Source: Metallyticus violacea
Lineage: Eukaryota > Arthropoda > Insecta > Mantodea > Metallyticidae
Length of the DNA stretch: 64,000 bases
Reading direction: 5' to 3'
NCBI GenBank assembly: GCA_030762175.1
Contig: CM060833.1
Span: 168,344,501 to 168,408,500 of the forward strand
Each line of letters begins with the position of its first letter. Within the stretch, counting starts at the first letter, position 1. Made by a program: the position numbers and the translations under genes. Under the pieces are notes generated by a model. The model searched no databases. It had not been told where the DNA came from and worked only from the letters and a program-made list of their open reading frames with translations. Positions 20,202 to 32,811 of this stretch are shown here, one piece after another.

Positions 20202-22365
20202 TCCATAAATCTGCTGCTGATTCAGTTATAATAACATGGTCGTTGAGAGGTATTGGACCGTTATTCGGTTACCTCTCATAGTCAGTGAATATAACGGTGT
20301 ACGTTACGTCAAGTAAACAACCGGCGCCGCTGGTATTAAAAAGTTCGAAGTATTATCTTTAGAGTTTATAGTTTCTTCTTAAAGTGTTCTATAAATAATG
20401 AGAGAGAAGCGTCAATTTCTTCATAAGAACGTGATGTGAACAAGACGATTGTATCATCGGCTGTGAGGCCAAAAAAGCAGACTTAAAAAGAATTTCCATT
20501 ACAAAGGAAGCATATCGGACCCCTAAAACGTTTGATGTTGATGTTGAACAAGGTTTATATATATATATATATTCATGACTAATGCGAATTCCCAACAACA
20601 AAATTACCCAGATTTTAAAAAGTAAAATTTCACACAAGATCTCTAATGTGTCCATTTACAGAACACTGCGAAAGCTTTGTTTTCGGTATAGAAAGACAAA
20701 CGACTGACACAGTTTTTAAAGGAAAGAAGAGACATACGCGACAAAGTTGCACGATGCATTAAATTGGGATTTCTAGTATCATGAAACCAATATATTTCTT
20801 AGATGAGAATCGGGTAAATGAAAATTACAAATAAAAGTCAAGTGGAAATATTCCACTAAAAAAAATAGCTTTTAGGTACCTGTGGGGGCAAGGTAGTCGT
20901 CTGTCATGACCGCGAAAACATGCATCATACCAGAAAGCAAGTGACTGTTTAGGTAAATAAAAAAAAAACAAACAAAAGCAAAACTAAATAAACGACGACT
21001 GCAGGAATAGTTTTTAAACAGATCTGTAAATTAAATTATTTGGAAGAATAAAGTATGAGGAAAGTAATATAAATAATGTTCCCTATCATTCCATCATTTT
21101 AAACAAAATTCTAAACACGTTAAGCAAACATTCTGAAATAACCGAATGACTAGAACAAAGGGAATAGCAGTTTTTACTGCTGAAACTAAAACTGGGCTAT
21201 TACAATGGTACTGCCGATCCAAAATGTATGTGCTCAATGAGTCGTGAGGTGTACGCTTCCCTCTTTAATTGTCATTATAATGCCCAGATAAAACGAGAGG
21301 TTGCAAGAATAAATAACACTTTTAAACTGAAATACGTGAAATGCTCATTAACGAAGAAACAGACGATGTATTGCAGAATGGGAAACTATAAGAAAGAAAA
21401 AAAAAAAAAACATCCTGCGGGATGATTTCTTTATGAAAGAGATGGAATGTGGTATTTGAATTATTGTTGTAGATTTATAAAATTCTGATGACAAGTGTGA
21501 CCGTTTCTCTGTGTTTTATCTTTATCTACTTTTATCATTAGTGTTAATTTATATATATATATATATATATATTATACTGAGTGAGACGGAAAGATAAGCA
21601 GAACGAGCAGCGGAGAAAGATAAACGTCCGGCAACGTTGTACAAATACTCTCGCTTCAGGCATTATGAGCCAAATCACCTTGAAAAACACTATAGGGGCT
21701 CTAAAAGCTCATGAAAATCTTAGTATTTGAAAATTCCAACAACATAATAGCTAAACACTCTTAAACAATCACAGTAATATGTCACTTATCAAATCAGTAG
21801 AAACATTTTATTTAAGGGTGTTTGGAATAATCTGCATACTTAATTATATACTAACAGCTCTGAGATATTGTCCACATTAAGCTATAATTTCTAGTTTCTC
21901 AGTAAGCATTTTCCTTTCCAATATACATTTATATCTAAGATATATACATACACAATGCTTTTCAAGTTCGGCTTGGCCAGCCGGAGTGCGACTCAGGGTT
22001 AACAGAGCGCTTACTCCGTGCAGTTAGCTTTGTTAATGTTTCAGGCTCTCACATTTACTGTTACAATTACAATCAAAATGAGCAAGTATCTTGCCAATGA
22101 AATGTCGTTCTCCTGCATGTAAACATTTCCTTCAACTTCTTAGGAAAGGTTTATTTATAAGTATTCAATTCAATTTTGATTGTGGAAATTTCTCTTCTCA
22201 TATTTTGTTTTAGATTTTCTAGGTGTGAGAGTTTGTTTTTATACCAGGTGAATCACCTGCAAATATTTTTCCTAATTTATGCAATTAGAAAACGCGCTAA
22301 ATGACAGATCGCCTCGGGTCTATATATACCTCACACATATATGTAGAAAGAAATTCAGTAAATAA
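20202..22365. other. unassigned AT-rich stretch
   Basis: Contains short (TA)n tracts at about 20558-20572 and 21550-21573. No gene or known repeat is seen. Confidence 0.4.
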
Positions 22366-22632
22366 ATGGCGAAAGGAACAGAAGGTACTCGCGATGTAAA
22401 TGCATTCCAAAAACATTGTGCTCTCACAATGAGAACTACGCTGGTTTCTATACTTTTAATAAACTTTTGCTCTACTGTATGCAATCTCACTTACTCCATG
22501 GAAACTGCCAATGAAAGAGTCACCTATCATATACATCTAATGTCAAATTATTTCAAACAAAATGACAGATCTATACCAGGCTACTATCAATTTAAGGCTC
22601 GCCTACCTAATGGATACTTTATAGTCACATAG
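22366..22632 (+). CDS. unidentified 88-codon frame with a secretory-like N-terminus
   Basis: From the second Met (codon 22) the frame reads MRTTLVSILLINFCSTV, which looks like a signal peptide. A roughly 45-residue polar segment with aromatic residues follows and ends LPNGYFIVT. A TATA-like run (TATATATACC) lies about 45 bp upstream of the first ATG. No family is recognised and no paralogue is in the window. Frames of this length arise by chance in 64 kb of AT-rich DNA, so a real secreted-peptide exon is only a possibility. Confidence 0.2.
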   Translation: MAKGTEGTRDVNAFQKHCALTMRTTLVSILLINFCSTVCNLTYSMETANERVTYHIHLMSNYFKQNDRSIPGYYQFKARLPNGYFIVT

Positions 22633-23243
22633 ATGTTAAAGAAGTTAATAATTCAACTCTGACATAATCCAGGGCATGTAACATTTTGTATGACAGGCGC
22701 AATAGCTTGCGCCAAGCTAATATTGACGTTAAAATTCCAAAAAAAGGTCTTAAAACAACATTTAAGGGTTATAATATCCAAGAAAAGCTTCGAGGCGAGA
22801 GCAGAGTTCCTTCACTACTCAGCTATAATAGCATTGTGATTTAATAGGGCGTATATCCAAGCTTTGAGTGGTCGAATTTTTACATTTCGTTCAGTTCCGT
22901 GATCTGAGAATTCGGATTTGAATCTTTCGTAGTAGGCGGAATTTTTTTTTGCCCCTTATTTGACCAATGATGTATTACGAAACAAAAATTATGTAAACAT
23001 TACTAATGCTTCATGCCTCTTGCTGGCACATGCATAATAAACACAGTAATACATTCATAGTCCGCAGGTACTTTATAATACGGTATTAAACTTCATCCAT
23101 TCAACCTTGTTGTAAATCTTTCAAAATATGAAGTGTTCAGGTAGCTGCGCCGAAATCCGACATGAATCAATCTTTCGCGTGCTTTGCTGTAGGCACTTCT
23201 AATCTTCCTACCAGTTTCGGTTGTTACTTAGGTATACACAGCA

Positions 23244-24190
23244 ATGTATTCAAACGCCAAACAGGTGGACATGCTGTTGCTCTATGGTGAAGCAAGACGC
23301 TTGTATGATGAACGATTTCCAGGAAGATAACGTTTCGAAGGGTTGAAAGGCGTCTCCGTGGAACAGGGTCAGTCAAAAGATCATCTCTAGTTCGGGATGC
23401 TCCAGTGACTTCTTGAAATAATTAAGAAACGGTGGTAATGCAATTGCCAACAACTCACATACCAGCTCTAGGGCAATAGCACAGGATATGAACATTACCC
23501 AGCCATCAGTTTTGAGAATATTGCACCGCATTCATCCCTACCTTCTAAAACTACACGAGGTTCTCTACGAACGTGACAGCAATCAACATGGTTATTGCAA
23601 CATGTAGAAACTGATGCCGGGCTCGAAAGAAATGTGCTTTTTAGTGACGACATAATATGGACTACTGGATTATAAGTAACCCTCACTGGGTGAAACAAGC
23701 TGAGTTTCAGCAGCAATGGAGTGTCAACGTGATGTTGGGGATACTAGATGATCGCCATAGGATCGTATTTTTTCAAAGGCAACCTCACAGCCAGCGATAT
23801 CTTCAGTTTCATCTGCTCTTATTAGAAAATGTGCCGCTGAGAAACGGATGAGAGTGTGGTTATAGCAAGATGGAATGCCATCACACTGGCTCCCCAAATC
23901 GTACGGAATTACTTACATAAAACTATGTCCGGAAAAATGGATTGGGCGAGGAGGGCCCGTCGCTTGGCCGGCTAGATCTCCTGGTCTCTCTTCGCTGGAT
24001 TTCTTCCTGTGGGGCTATTTAAAGGAGACGGTTTATGCACAGGAACCAGAGAACCTACACCAACTACACTGCTGATTAACGAACCATGCAGGCATGTCAC
24101 ACCAGACACATTGCAGCATACAGAAACATCTATGCAACATCGTTCTAAACTCTGCATTAACCAAAGAGGGCGTCGTTTTTTGGAATTTGC
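23244..24190 (+). pseudogene. Tc1/mariner-superfamily transposase relic (LDFFLWG lineage)
   Basis: Start ATG at 23244: MYSNAKQVDMLLLYGEARR, then LYDERFPGR, the N-terminal block of an insect lineage. Its first catalytic block is eroded at about 23638 (VLFSDDIIW). NPHWVKQAEFQQQWSVNV and LLENVPLR follow, then QDGMPSHW (second Asp) and RWIGRGGPVAWPARSPG with SLDFFLWGYLKETVY (third Asp). The C-terminus is LCINQRGRRFLEF at about 24150. Stops and frameshifts separate these blocks and the region after the helix-turn-helix is shortened. It is inactive. Confidence 0.9.
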
Positions 24191-24302
24191 TTCATTAATT
24201 GTTTTTTCAGCAATTTATTTTTCTCGGTTAATAAAACACAATCATCTGAAACTAATGATGAACAAAGAGAAAGAAAGTAAGGGGGGAGAGAAAGGATAAT
24301 AA

Positions 24303-24384
24303 GATGCCGTGCAGGATTTGAATCTACGAAACTCGGAGCGATTTTATGACAGCTCGATGGTTAGACCACTCAACCACAGGGAGC
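24303..24384 (-). repeat. tRNA-like pseudogene or SINE head
   Basis: On the minus strand CTCCCTGTGGTTGAGTGG, TCTAACCATCGAGC and the B box AGATTCAAATCC give A- and B-box spacing typical of a tRNA. The acceptor stem does not close well. The following C/T-rich stretch could be a SINE body, but no second copy is present. Confidence 0.45.
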
Positions 24385-25288
24385 CTTTTCTGAACCTCTG
24401 TCTAACGAAACATTTCGTAACGCGCTGTTTTTAAGCATTTGACACTTCTTAGCGTCCACGCAACTTTTCAGCATTGGCATTAGACGATTAAATGCATTGG
24501 AAAATTACAGTTACAAAAGAAAGTGTTGCTTGACGAAAGGAGCAACGTTTTCAAGCAGTTGCATAGGTATGAAAAAATAGGGGCAGTTGATTATCTGGTG
24601 TACTTTATTTTTCAAGTTCCCCATCAATAAAAATCACATTTTGTTGAGATTAGGTGACCGTGCGGACCTAATCCCCTACAAAAGATCCCATTTAAAAACT
24701 TTCCCTGAGGTAAACGTATTAAGACTACACATTTTATGAGCATTTACTTAAAATATCCAGGCCGTCAAACAATGTCAGCGAATTGTTTAAAAAATGGTGC
24801 GAGTATAATCTATTTCTGTACATTTTTGCATATTATTCGTTTGCTGGGATGTTTATGTCAAGCAAGGGAGTTTAGTGTACACAATTTGGTTTCTCTGTGC
24901 TATTCTGCTAGCAACATGGCCATTCATCACAGAAGAATATTAATTGGGGGATCAGTTATCCCTTCATTAATATTGCTCAAAATCCAGTTACAGAAATTTA
25001 CCCGACTCTCATTAACGCGTGGTAGCAATACCTGGACAACAGAGATCTTGTTAGTGGCTTGTCGTGCTCAGCTTATCGAGCATTCTGCTTGCTGTGAAAG
25101 CAGTCGGAGGACTTTCTGAGAGCTGTGTTCTAATCTGTCACCAACTTCGTCTAATTTCTCCTCAAAGTTTCACTCTTCTCTTCTTATTCAGAATAGATGC
25201 TTAAATTATGAAGAAACGTGCATCACTTTAAGCACACACATCTGGGAATTTTATTAAACATAGCTTTATAATTTCTCTGCAAGTTGAC
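24385..25288. other. unassigned spacer
   Basis: The plus frame 24736-25119 (127 codons) is long, but has no recognised domain, ends without family similarity and is Leu/Ser/Cys-rich. I treat it as chance or an unrecognised fragment. Confidence 0.3.
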
Positions 25289-26405
25289 GTATGAGGGTAA
25301 GTCGTTTAGTAAGTTACAAATTTATGTGGGGTACTTCATGATTGAATGAGAGACCTGAGGCTATTGCCACTAGATTGCAGCATTAGTCCGGTAGTAATTG
25401 GTAAAATTCGACAATTGATGTTTATAATAGCGAAACAACAGTTGCAAAATGGCGGTGCCTGAGTGAGCTGTGTTTTGTTGTACGACTTTTATGAATAAAA
25501 GATATAGAATCAAAGAATATTTATAAGTAAAAGCTTTCTATCTACGGTGAGATGTGCCTGTCAGCTCGAACTATTCACAATTGGGTACAGAAGTTCTCTG
25601 AAGAGTGAACACGTATCGAAGACGAACATCACGCCTGCCAGCCAACGGAGAGTTGAACACTTCATCCGGGAATTCAGAAGGGTAGCTATAGCCGCTACTA
25701 TTGGTTGTTCACACGGCAGGGCCTACTTCATAATGCATGACAGGCTTAGGTTTTCACAAAGTCTGTGCACAAGGGTGCCGCGCATGCTGACATTGCAATA
25801 CAAAATGCGGATTTGGGTCTGTCATTACAGCATCTCAATTGCTAACACGGTGAAGAACACGAAATGCAAGCCCGAATTGTCACAAGTGATCTTGGGTTCT
25901 CCATTACCAAGTGGAGATAAAGCGTGCGTCAATGTAGTGCCTGAAAAAGAAACTTTTAAAGTGACGCCATCCGACGGAAAAATCATGCTCAAGTCCTCTG
26001 GGATCAAGAAGACAAAATGCTCACCGCATTCCAGCCTCAAGGACATGTCGTAAATGTCGACTCCTATTGCTTACATACCGAGGAATCTTCGTATTGCTGG
26101 TATTGGATATTGCTCTTGCATGAAAACGCACGTCCTCATACCGGCAATGACAAATGAGGTTCTGCAAAATTTCAAGTGGGAAGTACTCAAGTCTCCTCCG
26201 TATAGATTCAACCTTGCTCCAGGCGACTTCGGCCCTCTTAAACTTCATCTTTCGTGCTAACATTTTCCCGACGATGAAGCTATAGAGAGGGAAGTCACCC
26301 CTTACTTCTGACAGTAGCCCAAAGAAAGTTATACTGCTGGATATCAGGGGCTTGTTAAACGATTGGGTAAGTGCTTAATGTATAGGGAGATTATGTTGAG
26401 AAATA
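25289..26405 (+). pseudogene. mariner (DD34D) transposase relic
   Basis: The left end resembles a mariner terminus (GAGGGTAAGTCGTTTAGTAAG). The frame 25547-26053 is built on an eroded transposase: EFRRVAIAATIGCSHGRAY is the second helix-turn-helix (RRLTI...GISHGSVY). The first Asp region is decayed. LHENARPHTG at about 26115 corresponds to LLHDNARPHT with Asp changed to Glu. FKWEVLKSPPYRFNLAPGD and FGPLKLHL (about 26175-26250) hold the third Asp. A C-terminal GLVKRLGKCL occurs near 26350. Inactive. Confidence 0.85.
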
Positions 26406-26634
26406 TCATTGTTTTTCACATCATTACTATTATTTGTTTGAATTCTGTTTCCGTGTCTTAATATTATTAAAACATAAATCAAATGCAGTGCACTAATACA
26501 CTAATCAGGTGTGTACTCGTCACGTAATACTGTTGTCAGATGTAACGAAAAAAAAAAAAACAAATTCACAATGTTGCTGATGACTCCCGGCTAAGCCGAA
26601 TGTGAAAAGCACATGTGTGTATATGTATTTGTGA

Positions 26635-26637
<3 letters not shown>

Positions 26638-26680
<43 letters not shown>
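26638..26680. repeat. (TA)n microsatellite
   Basis: About 20 dinucleotides. Flanking spacer 26406-26915 shows no gene. Confidence 0.97.
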
Positions 26681-26684
<4 letters not shown>

Positions 26685-26915
26685 TCAAATAAATACAGCC
26701 TTACGGCCGTACATGCTAATATTGTGATTATAACAATCAACATGGCCATGCATACATCCAAGCATATTACATACATAAATCTACATGCATACATACAAAT
26801 ACTTCCATATATTTACATTTTCTATTAATAATTTTATATACAAATACACGAACATGAATAGAATCCTTACTCTTGAGCCCCCCTTCCATTTACTCTCACA
26901 CCTCCATCTCCTGCG

Positions 26916-27180
26916 GTCGGTCCTGGTGGTGTAGTGGTAACCATGCTTTCCTTCCAAATCCAAGATCGCGGGTTCGATCCCAGCCAGGACCGATGAATTT
27001 TTCCGGACATAAAAATCCTATGTATGACTTCCTTCGGAAGGGAAGTAAAGCCGTGGGTCTTATGTCGTAGATATACAGCACAACAAGGAATCTCAAGCCT
27101 GAAAAAAGAGGCTTCTGAGCAAAATTCGAATGGGACGCTGATGGCCTGAGATGTTAAAGAGCGTCCGTAAATAAACCAAA
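26916..27180 (+). repeat. SINE-A copy 7 with internal deletion
   Basis: The head is intact (GGTCGGTCCTGGTGG, B box GGTTCGATCCCAG). About 30 bp before AATGGGACGCTGATG are missing. It ends TTAAAGAGCGTCCGTAAAT and lies next to the LINE relic that follows. Confidence 0.93.
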
Positions 27181-27189
27181 TCAACAAAA

Positions 27190-28105
27190 TCCAACTCCCC
27201 TCTCTTCATTATAGTCATTAACCTCTTTGTCGGGTCTTCTCTAGAAATATTCCCAAATTGTATGAATAGCTCGCATGCACCAACACTTCCCGGCAAATGT
27301 TCAAATTTCTATTGGCATTCAGAAATTGCGGTGATAAATGCTCATTTCTTAAAATCTCCGTTTCCCTGCATTCTGCCAGAATATGCCTCCAGGTATCGCT
27401 TTCTCCGCACAATGGACACATTCTTTCCCCGAGAGCATCAACTGTTTTGTTTCCTTTCCAAGCCCCTAATCTGAACCATGTGAGACCACTCTTTCTTCCC
27501 TGCCACATATATCTACATATTGTCCCCTCCCCTACACCGGATGTATTTGAGCCAGCAGGTTAAGGAATACTTTTTCTGCGCATTGAGACTCAATATTTTG
27601 TCTATCTACATCTCGCAAACATCTGTTAACTATTTTATAACTATTTCATGTAATATCCTCTCCTCTTAACCAAATATACCTCAATCAAATTTTGTCTAAG
27701 CCTTTCCTTATTTTTATGCCCGTCCGGTATCCTGCCCTTCCCTTATTTGCTCCCTTAAACAGACTGCTCTAAGAAGAGCTTGATTCCCCCGTATTATCCT
27801 TGGCCAGTATTTAATTGTTTTAATTTTAAATTCACCCTTTCGTTAGAAATACCAAACCCTTTAAGAACCCCACAATTTACTGTACCCCCCTACTTGTAGC
27901 AACCGTTTTAGAAACTGTGTTTATATCTGATTAAGTTCCTCGGTGTTTTCCACCCCCAAATTTCGGTCCGTACGCCATAGTTGACCTCACAACCGCACTG
28001 TACACCAACGCCATGTTCCGGTATTTTTACTAAAATCTTTAAGGCCTCTATATTTTTAATTAAGCACTTGCGGTTTGTGTTTCCTATGGTAAAGACGTCC
28101 ATGCT
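27190..28105 (-). pseudogene. non-LTR retrotransposon C-terminal relic with CCHC motif
   Basis: Reading the minus strand, the sequence begins near 28100 with FTIGNTNRKCLIKNIEAL, then KILVKIPEHGVGVQ and VRTEIWGWKTPRNLIR. The latter matches the YGAEIWGWK block just downstream of the reverse transcriptase in insect non-LTR elements. Around 27750 RGNQALLRAVCLREQIREG continues the family in broken frame. The 96-codon frame 27218-27508 carries CPLCGESDTWRHILAEC, the terminal C-x2-C-x7-H-x4-C knuckle, in WFRLGAWKGN context. Multiple stops make it dead, and the RT catalytic part is absent. Confidence 0.85.
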
Positions 28106-29002
28106 TCCGCATTAGTTTGACCATGCTAAAGACTGAGCTCCTTGGCTAAACCATGGTGATACTTGTCAGCGGGTTGGTATGTAGAGTGAGTAGCAGTCTC
28201 ACAGCAAGCAGCAAAAAGGTTCCAGTGTGGGTTCGTCTCAATTTATCCATTAGAAATTTGCAATACCTCAGAGGTAAGTTGACTCAAACTTTTAAAGTAT
28301 TTAATTTTGTATTCTAATGTATTTTCAATTAGTAAAATTAAATTCTGAGTTCTTAAAATGTTCAATTAAATTTCAGAGCTTTGTTAATATTATTTTGTTT
28401 CGCCCAGTAACTAACTTTGCTCGATATTCTTCAAGACACACTATTGTAATATCTTAAAAGCGTATTGCTAATGAAATGCAATAAATGTCGAGGAATTATT
28501 TATTTATAATTGTTATTATGCAAATCCTTCCTTTCCTTCAATAACCACCTTTTCACGAGTCTTCTAGTGGCTTGCATTTAAATTCAAAAGTTAGCAGGTT
28601 TCCAGTAATTTAAAATTTAAGTATAAAACTATAAAGCTACCAATGTGATAGCACGACCATGATTAAACAATTCCTTGTGCTTACAGAGTGCTAGCATGAG
28701 TGGTGGTAGAGAGTAGTAAAAAAATGGAAACAGAACGTGGTTGCAAAGTGGTAGTAGAACATGTACATAACATCCCGTTTTGGTAATGAATTAAACTTGT
28801 TATCCATGTCACGCAATTTTCGAAAACTGTTACTTAAAAAGTAGTAAAAATGCTGCGAACATGTGGTTAAAGTTGAAAAATAAAGTACTGGAAATAAGAT
28901 GACCTCAATGGCGACTGTGTACATGTACTTGATGTGAGATAGTGTTGATAGTGAGACGAGGCAACGCATCACTCAGTCCAACCCATGGGACGGAGGTTTA
29001 GG
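28106..29002. other. unassigned spacer
   Basis: A good splice-donor-like CAGAGGTAAGTTG occurs near 28266-28278, but no credible upstream exon frame supports it. Confidence 0.35.
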
Positions 29003-29274
29003 ATTATTTTATTCATGCACGCTCTGCAACATCTCAGATAATCAGCGTTCCATTCTATTCAGGGCTTGAAAGGACCAATGAAATTTTCTCAGAGACCACT
29101 TGTTTCAGGCTTTAGGTTCTTTTACGTGCCATAAATTTACTACACGGAACAAATGGCGTTACTTTTCTTTACTTTAAGCTTTACTTAAGAATTTTTTCGT
29201 TCATGACCTAGCGAAGTTTGAACCCGCGACCTTGGGTCTACGAGGCAAGTATTATTACCACTAGACCCCCCTCC
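29003..29274 (-). repeat. SINE-A copy 8, diverged
   Basis: Recognisable by GCACGCTCTGCAACATCTCAG, TTTTCTCAGAGACCACTTG and the head complement GTTTGAACCCGCGACC. One of the oldest copies by divergence. Confidence 0.88.
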
Positions 29275-29320
29275 CCAGAAACAGACCCATAAGACGGAGA
29301 TAAGCATCCCAGTAATCTTT

Positions 29321-29366
29321 ATAATCCTGATAATTATAAAGTATGCTTTATAATTATCAGGATTAT
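29321..29366. other. perfect 21-bp-stem hairpin
   Basis: 29321-29341 and 29346-29366 are exact reverse complements separated by the 4-nt loop TATG. The stem is AT-rich apart from the ATCCTGAT core. It may be a relic of a palindromic mobile element or a local foldback. No expression evidence. Confidence 0.95.
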
Positions 29367-29530
29367 TAAACGTCTTGAAAAGTATGAGGTTTGTCTTCAC
29401 ATTTAAAAAAAAAAAATAAAAAAGACAAATTTTATGCACAATGTGATCTAGAAAATTGTAAAATCGTTTTAATTAATAAAACAGACCGAAATGAAACGAA
29501 ACTTTGAAATAGTATACGATTTTATGCTGA

Positions 29531-29752
29531 TATGTCTTCTTTTGTGAAGAACTTAATAACAGCTCGAAACTCCATTTTGAACATATCACAATCTTCTATA
29601 CATAGCCTTCTTTATCCAACTATATCTGAACAACTGAATACAGCGAAGTTACAGCTATAATTATTTACTTAACAGATAAGGTATGACACCAGATAAGGAT
29701 TTTGTGAAGGCGATAACCCTTATCGGCGAGGTCAGAAAGTTATGGACTTACC
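29531..29752 (-). mobile_element. solo 5' end of the 42090-type mariner
   Basis: Matches 43100-43313 nearly base for base: CTTTTGTGAAGAACT, CACAATCTTCTA, AGTTACAGCT and GGTATGACACC. It contains only the terminal repeat, leader and the first codons of the transposase (complement of CTCCATTTTGAACAT holds the start). The rest of the element is absent, so it is a terminal fragment. Confidence 0.92.
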
Positions 29753-31949
29753 CTCGCAATGTTATAATTTTCATAAATTGTTATTCAGGTTTTATTACGT
29801 CTTGAAGAAAGAATAGACAAATCATATTTTGGCAATTCTGCGTTAGATATTCGCCTTCGGGATGTCTTGATTATAAACTGTCTGTATGTGTGGGCGCGCG
29901 CGCAAAACATATTGTGGTATGTGGGGGTTGTTAAATGTTCAATGTGTCACAGCCCAAATTATTACAGCAATGCTATTACTACATAAGAACAATCCCAATA
30001 CAACTGGTTGGACACGGGGCGAGCTTAATTTCTTGTATCAGAATGTATCTTGGTCATCTGTTATTAAAACTAGAAAATATCGGATAAATAATGATCCCAT
30101 GATATAGATTAACCACTACCCGACATCAGAGTAGAACATCCATTTTATTACATCGTGTATATTTATTTGAACTATACTTTACCGTACTTGTCATCGTTAG
30201 GGCGTACTAATATCTACATTCCAGCCTTAAAATCTATGTACGGCAATTTTAAAAATAAAATAGTGATAAACGTTTCAGATGAATGTCAAATTACTAAAGA
30301 TTTACGCTAAAGACGTGCTGTATTTTACATGAAGTCTTGCGGGCTTCAAGAGATTTAAACTATATTGTAATAAAATTCATTAGATCATTATTTTGGTATC
30401 AAGTTTGGACAACCTTCTATTTTAATGCATATGCCTCTGTGTTTATCATATGAACTCAGTAAGCCGAATAGCTTATGGGAGATAACTTATACAAACTAGT
30501 TCTCAATTCACTTCGCAGGATCGTAATATTCCCTGTATACGGTAATTTCAAGTTGTTTGCATATAAAGTTTATTAATAAGAAGCCAGTATTGCATGTTGC
30601 ACACCTCTTGAGTAACTGAGAGATGTCTACCTTGTTTACCCGCTAGTGTACCGCAAAACTCTGCGCAGAAGTATACAAACTTGACAAAGTGGTCCTAGGA
30701 ATTAATGTTTTCAAAGGATAACTTCGCTCCCATACCATGACAATTTGTGTACTGTAATAATAGGGTGGAGTCAAGTTCCGCTTGCTTATATAGCACTTTC
30801 CTTGCCCTGCTTTAATAATTAATTATTATACATGCAAAATACATTAAACATATTAATCAAACAAAAACATTCAAAATAACAAATAGTATTTTTCACCACT
30901 GCCATTTTTAATTTACGTGCAAATGTTGTAAATAAATGCAGCGTTAGTGAAACAAATAAAAAATTACAGAAGATCATCAGAATATTTGCCTTCGGCCATA
31001 TATTTCCATGGATTTCCAGGACTATTTTCAGCAAGAAAATAACTAACTTTCTATGAATTTAGCTAGTGACCTGTTTTGTTTACTATACACCAATGTTTAC
31101 TTGTACATTTTCTAAAACGTTCACTTCAGTGTTTGACACTGACGTTTTCTAAAGAGTCCAGAGTCCACTGACTCTGAAAGGGTTTACGTGAATCCGGATA
31201 TTCACGATGTGTTTCGATCGAGATTTTCCTCTGAATCACAGACGAGTATCTCTAATGTTAAACACAGAAAGTACGGGTGCTTTTTAATTGCTTTAATATT
31301 AATATGTATATTTAGCTTTATTCGTTTTAGACAGAAATTATAAGAAAATTATTATTAACTATGGGACATGAAAACACTTTGCGAGGCCGCCCCTGTTATT
31401 TTTATTATTTCATTGACAACTTTTAATTTCAGTCTTCGGTATATGTGTAACATATATTAACTCATGTGCACTGTAGTGCTCTTTCCTTGCAAAATGCGTT
31501 ATAATCACTTAATAGAGACCAAATGGAAACAATATAAAAAAAAATCCAGATGCTGAGACCATAGCTTGTTTAATACTTATATTTTGTGATTTTAAAACAA
31601 GAATGAAATAAGACGATTGCAGTTCTCACAGAAGAAACTCCAAATCACATTGGATGCTGCTTTCTGCAGCAGCTGAGGCAGTTTTGTGTCGGCCCCAACA
31701 ATTAAAGCATAATTATGAGACTGTTTGCTTAGCGCCAAATTATGAAGCTATTTGATAGGCTTTGTGCCCCAAGCGATTTGATAGATTGTTTATTGATCGC
31801 TTCAATGTTGTTGCCTACGCTTCAATGACACAATTTCTGGGGGTAAATTCTTCTATTTTGTTGACTCGTACTCAACAGGACTGGGAGAGGAGTTCAATAG
31901 TGTAAATAAACACGCGATGCGACATTAATATATACACACACTTGATAAC
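29753..31949. other. unassigned AT-rich stretch
   Basis: About 2.2 kb without recognised gene or repeat. Frames at 29886-30107 and 30819-31034 carry no motif. Confidence 0.4.
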
Positions 31950-32811
31950 TCATTTGGTCCAAAACCGTTCGCGTCCTCTGGTGCATCTTTTAGAAAACCG
32001 AAGATATGGAAATGAGAAAGTGCAGGATCCAAGCTGTACGGTGGATGTAGTAGAAAAATTCATTGAAGTGATCTCTTTTTGGTTGTGTACATTTGCTTGT
32101 GGTTTAGCGTAAACTTTGGAATTAAATACATAGTACAAACACTACATCCACTAAATTTCTTCAGAGTCCCAGAACATTACCATATCGGTTGACGTTTGCC
32201 TTGAGCTTTTTTCGAGTAGGAGTTTTGTAATTTCATGGCTTGTGAATGAAATGATAATCATATCCTGGACAAGAAGTCATCAATTCAGCCTCGTTATGTA
32301 CAAGCAGATCTGAACAGATTTAGCTCTCTGTTCTCTATGATCAGCACAATTCTTTAAATATTCCAACTGGTGGACAACTGTATTGCCGACAGAGGTATTA
32401 AGTAGAACAGTCAATTTGTTTATTTTTCGGATCGTCCCAAATAAGGATGTTGGCGTGTTCCATTACTGCAGCCCCCCTGAGTGCGAATGACCAGCGAGAT
32501 TACCTCGAGCTTCTTCCAATAATGACTGACAGTGGTTTTATCTTTCCAAACGTGTTTCTTATACGCCTCCGATAGATAGTCTCCTTTTCCGCCAAAAGAA
32601 ACCTAATTACTATCTTTATTTATAAAGCACATAACTAAGAAATTCCTTTTGAAAGCTAACCGTAACTTTGGCACCAAGCGGAGGAGAATGAAGCTATCTA
32701 TATAAGAACATGCGGAGACTCAAAGATACTGCACATAAAGTATACGTTTTTTTCCAAGACAAACGACTGAAATAAAAAAAAAACTACATTACTTATTGAA
32801 TGCCCCTCATA
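31950..32811 (-). pseudogene. mariner transposase relic with right TIR
   Basis: The minus-strand 5' end at about 32811 is TATGAGGGGCATTCAATAAG, a typical mariner-type terminus. Broken frames then give FWDSEE (FWDSEG block), and at about 32050-31960 HPPYSLDPALSHFHIFGF. The latter corresponds to HPPYSPDLAPSDFHLFG with the third catalytic Asp changed to His. Stops are abundant and the N-terminal half is barely recognisable. The left end is not defined. Confidence 0.8.

Noticed and set aside
24736..25119. 127-codon frame as a gene
   Set aside because: No domain, no paralogue in the window, composition as for random AT-rich DNA.
28266..28278. Splice donor GAGGTAAGT marking a host exon
   Set aside because: No credible open frame upstream and no acceptor paired with it.
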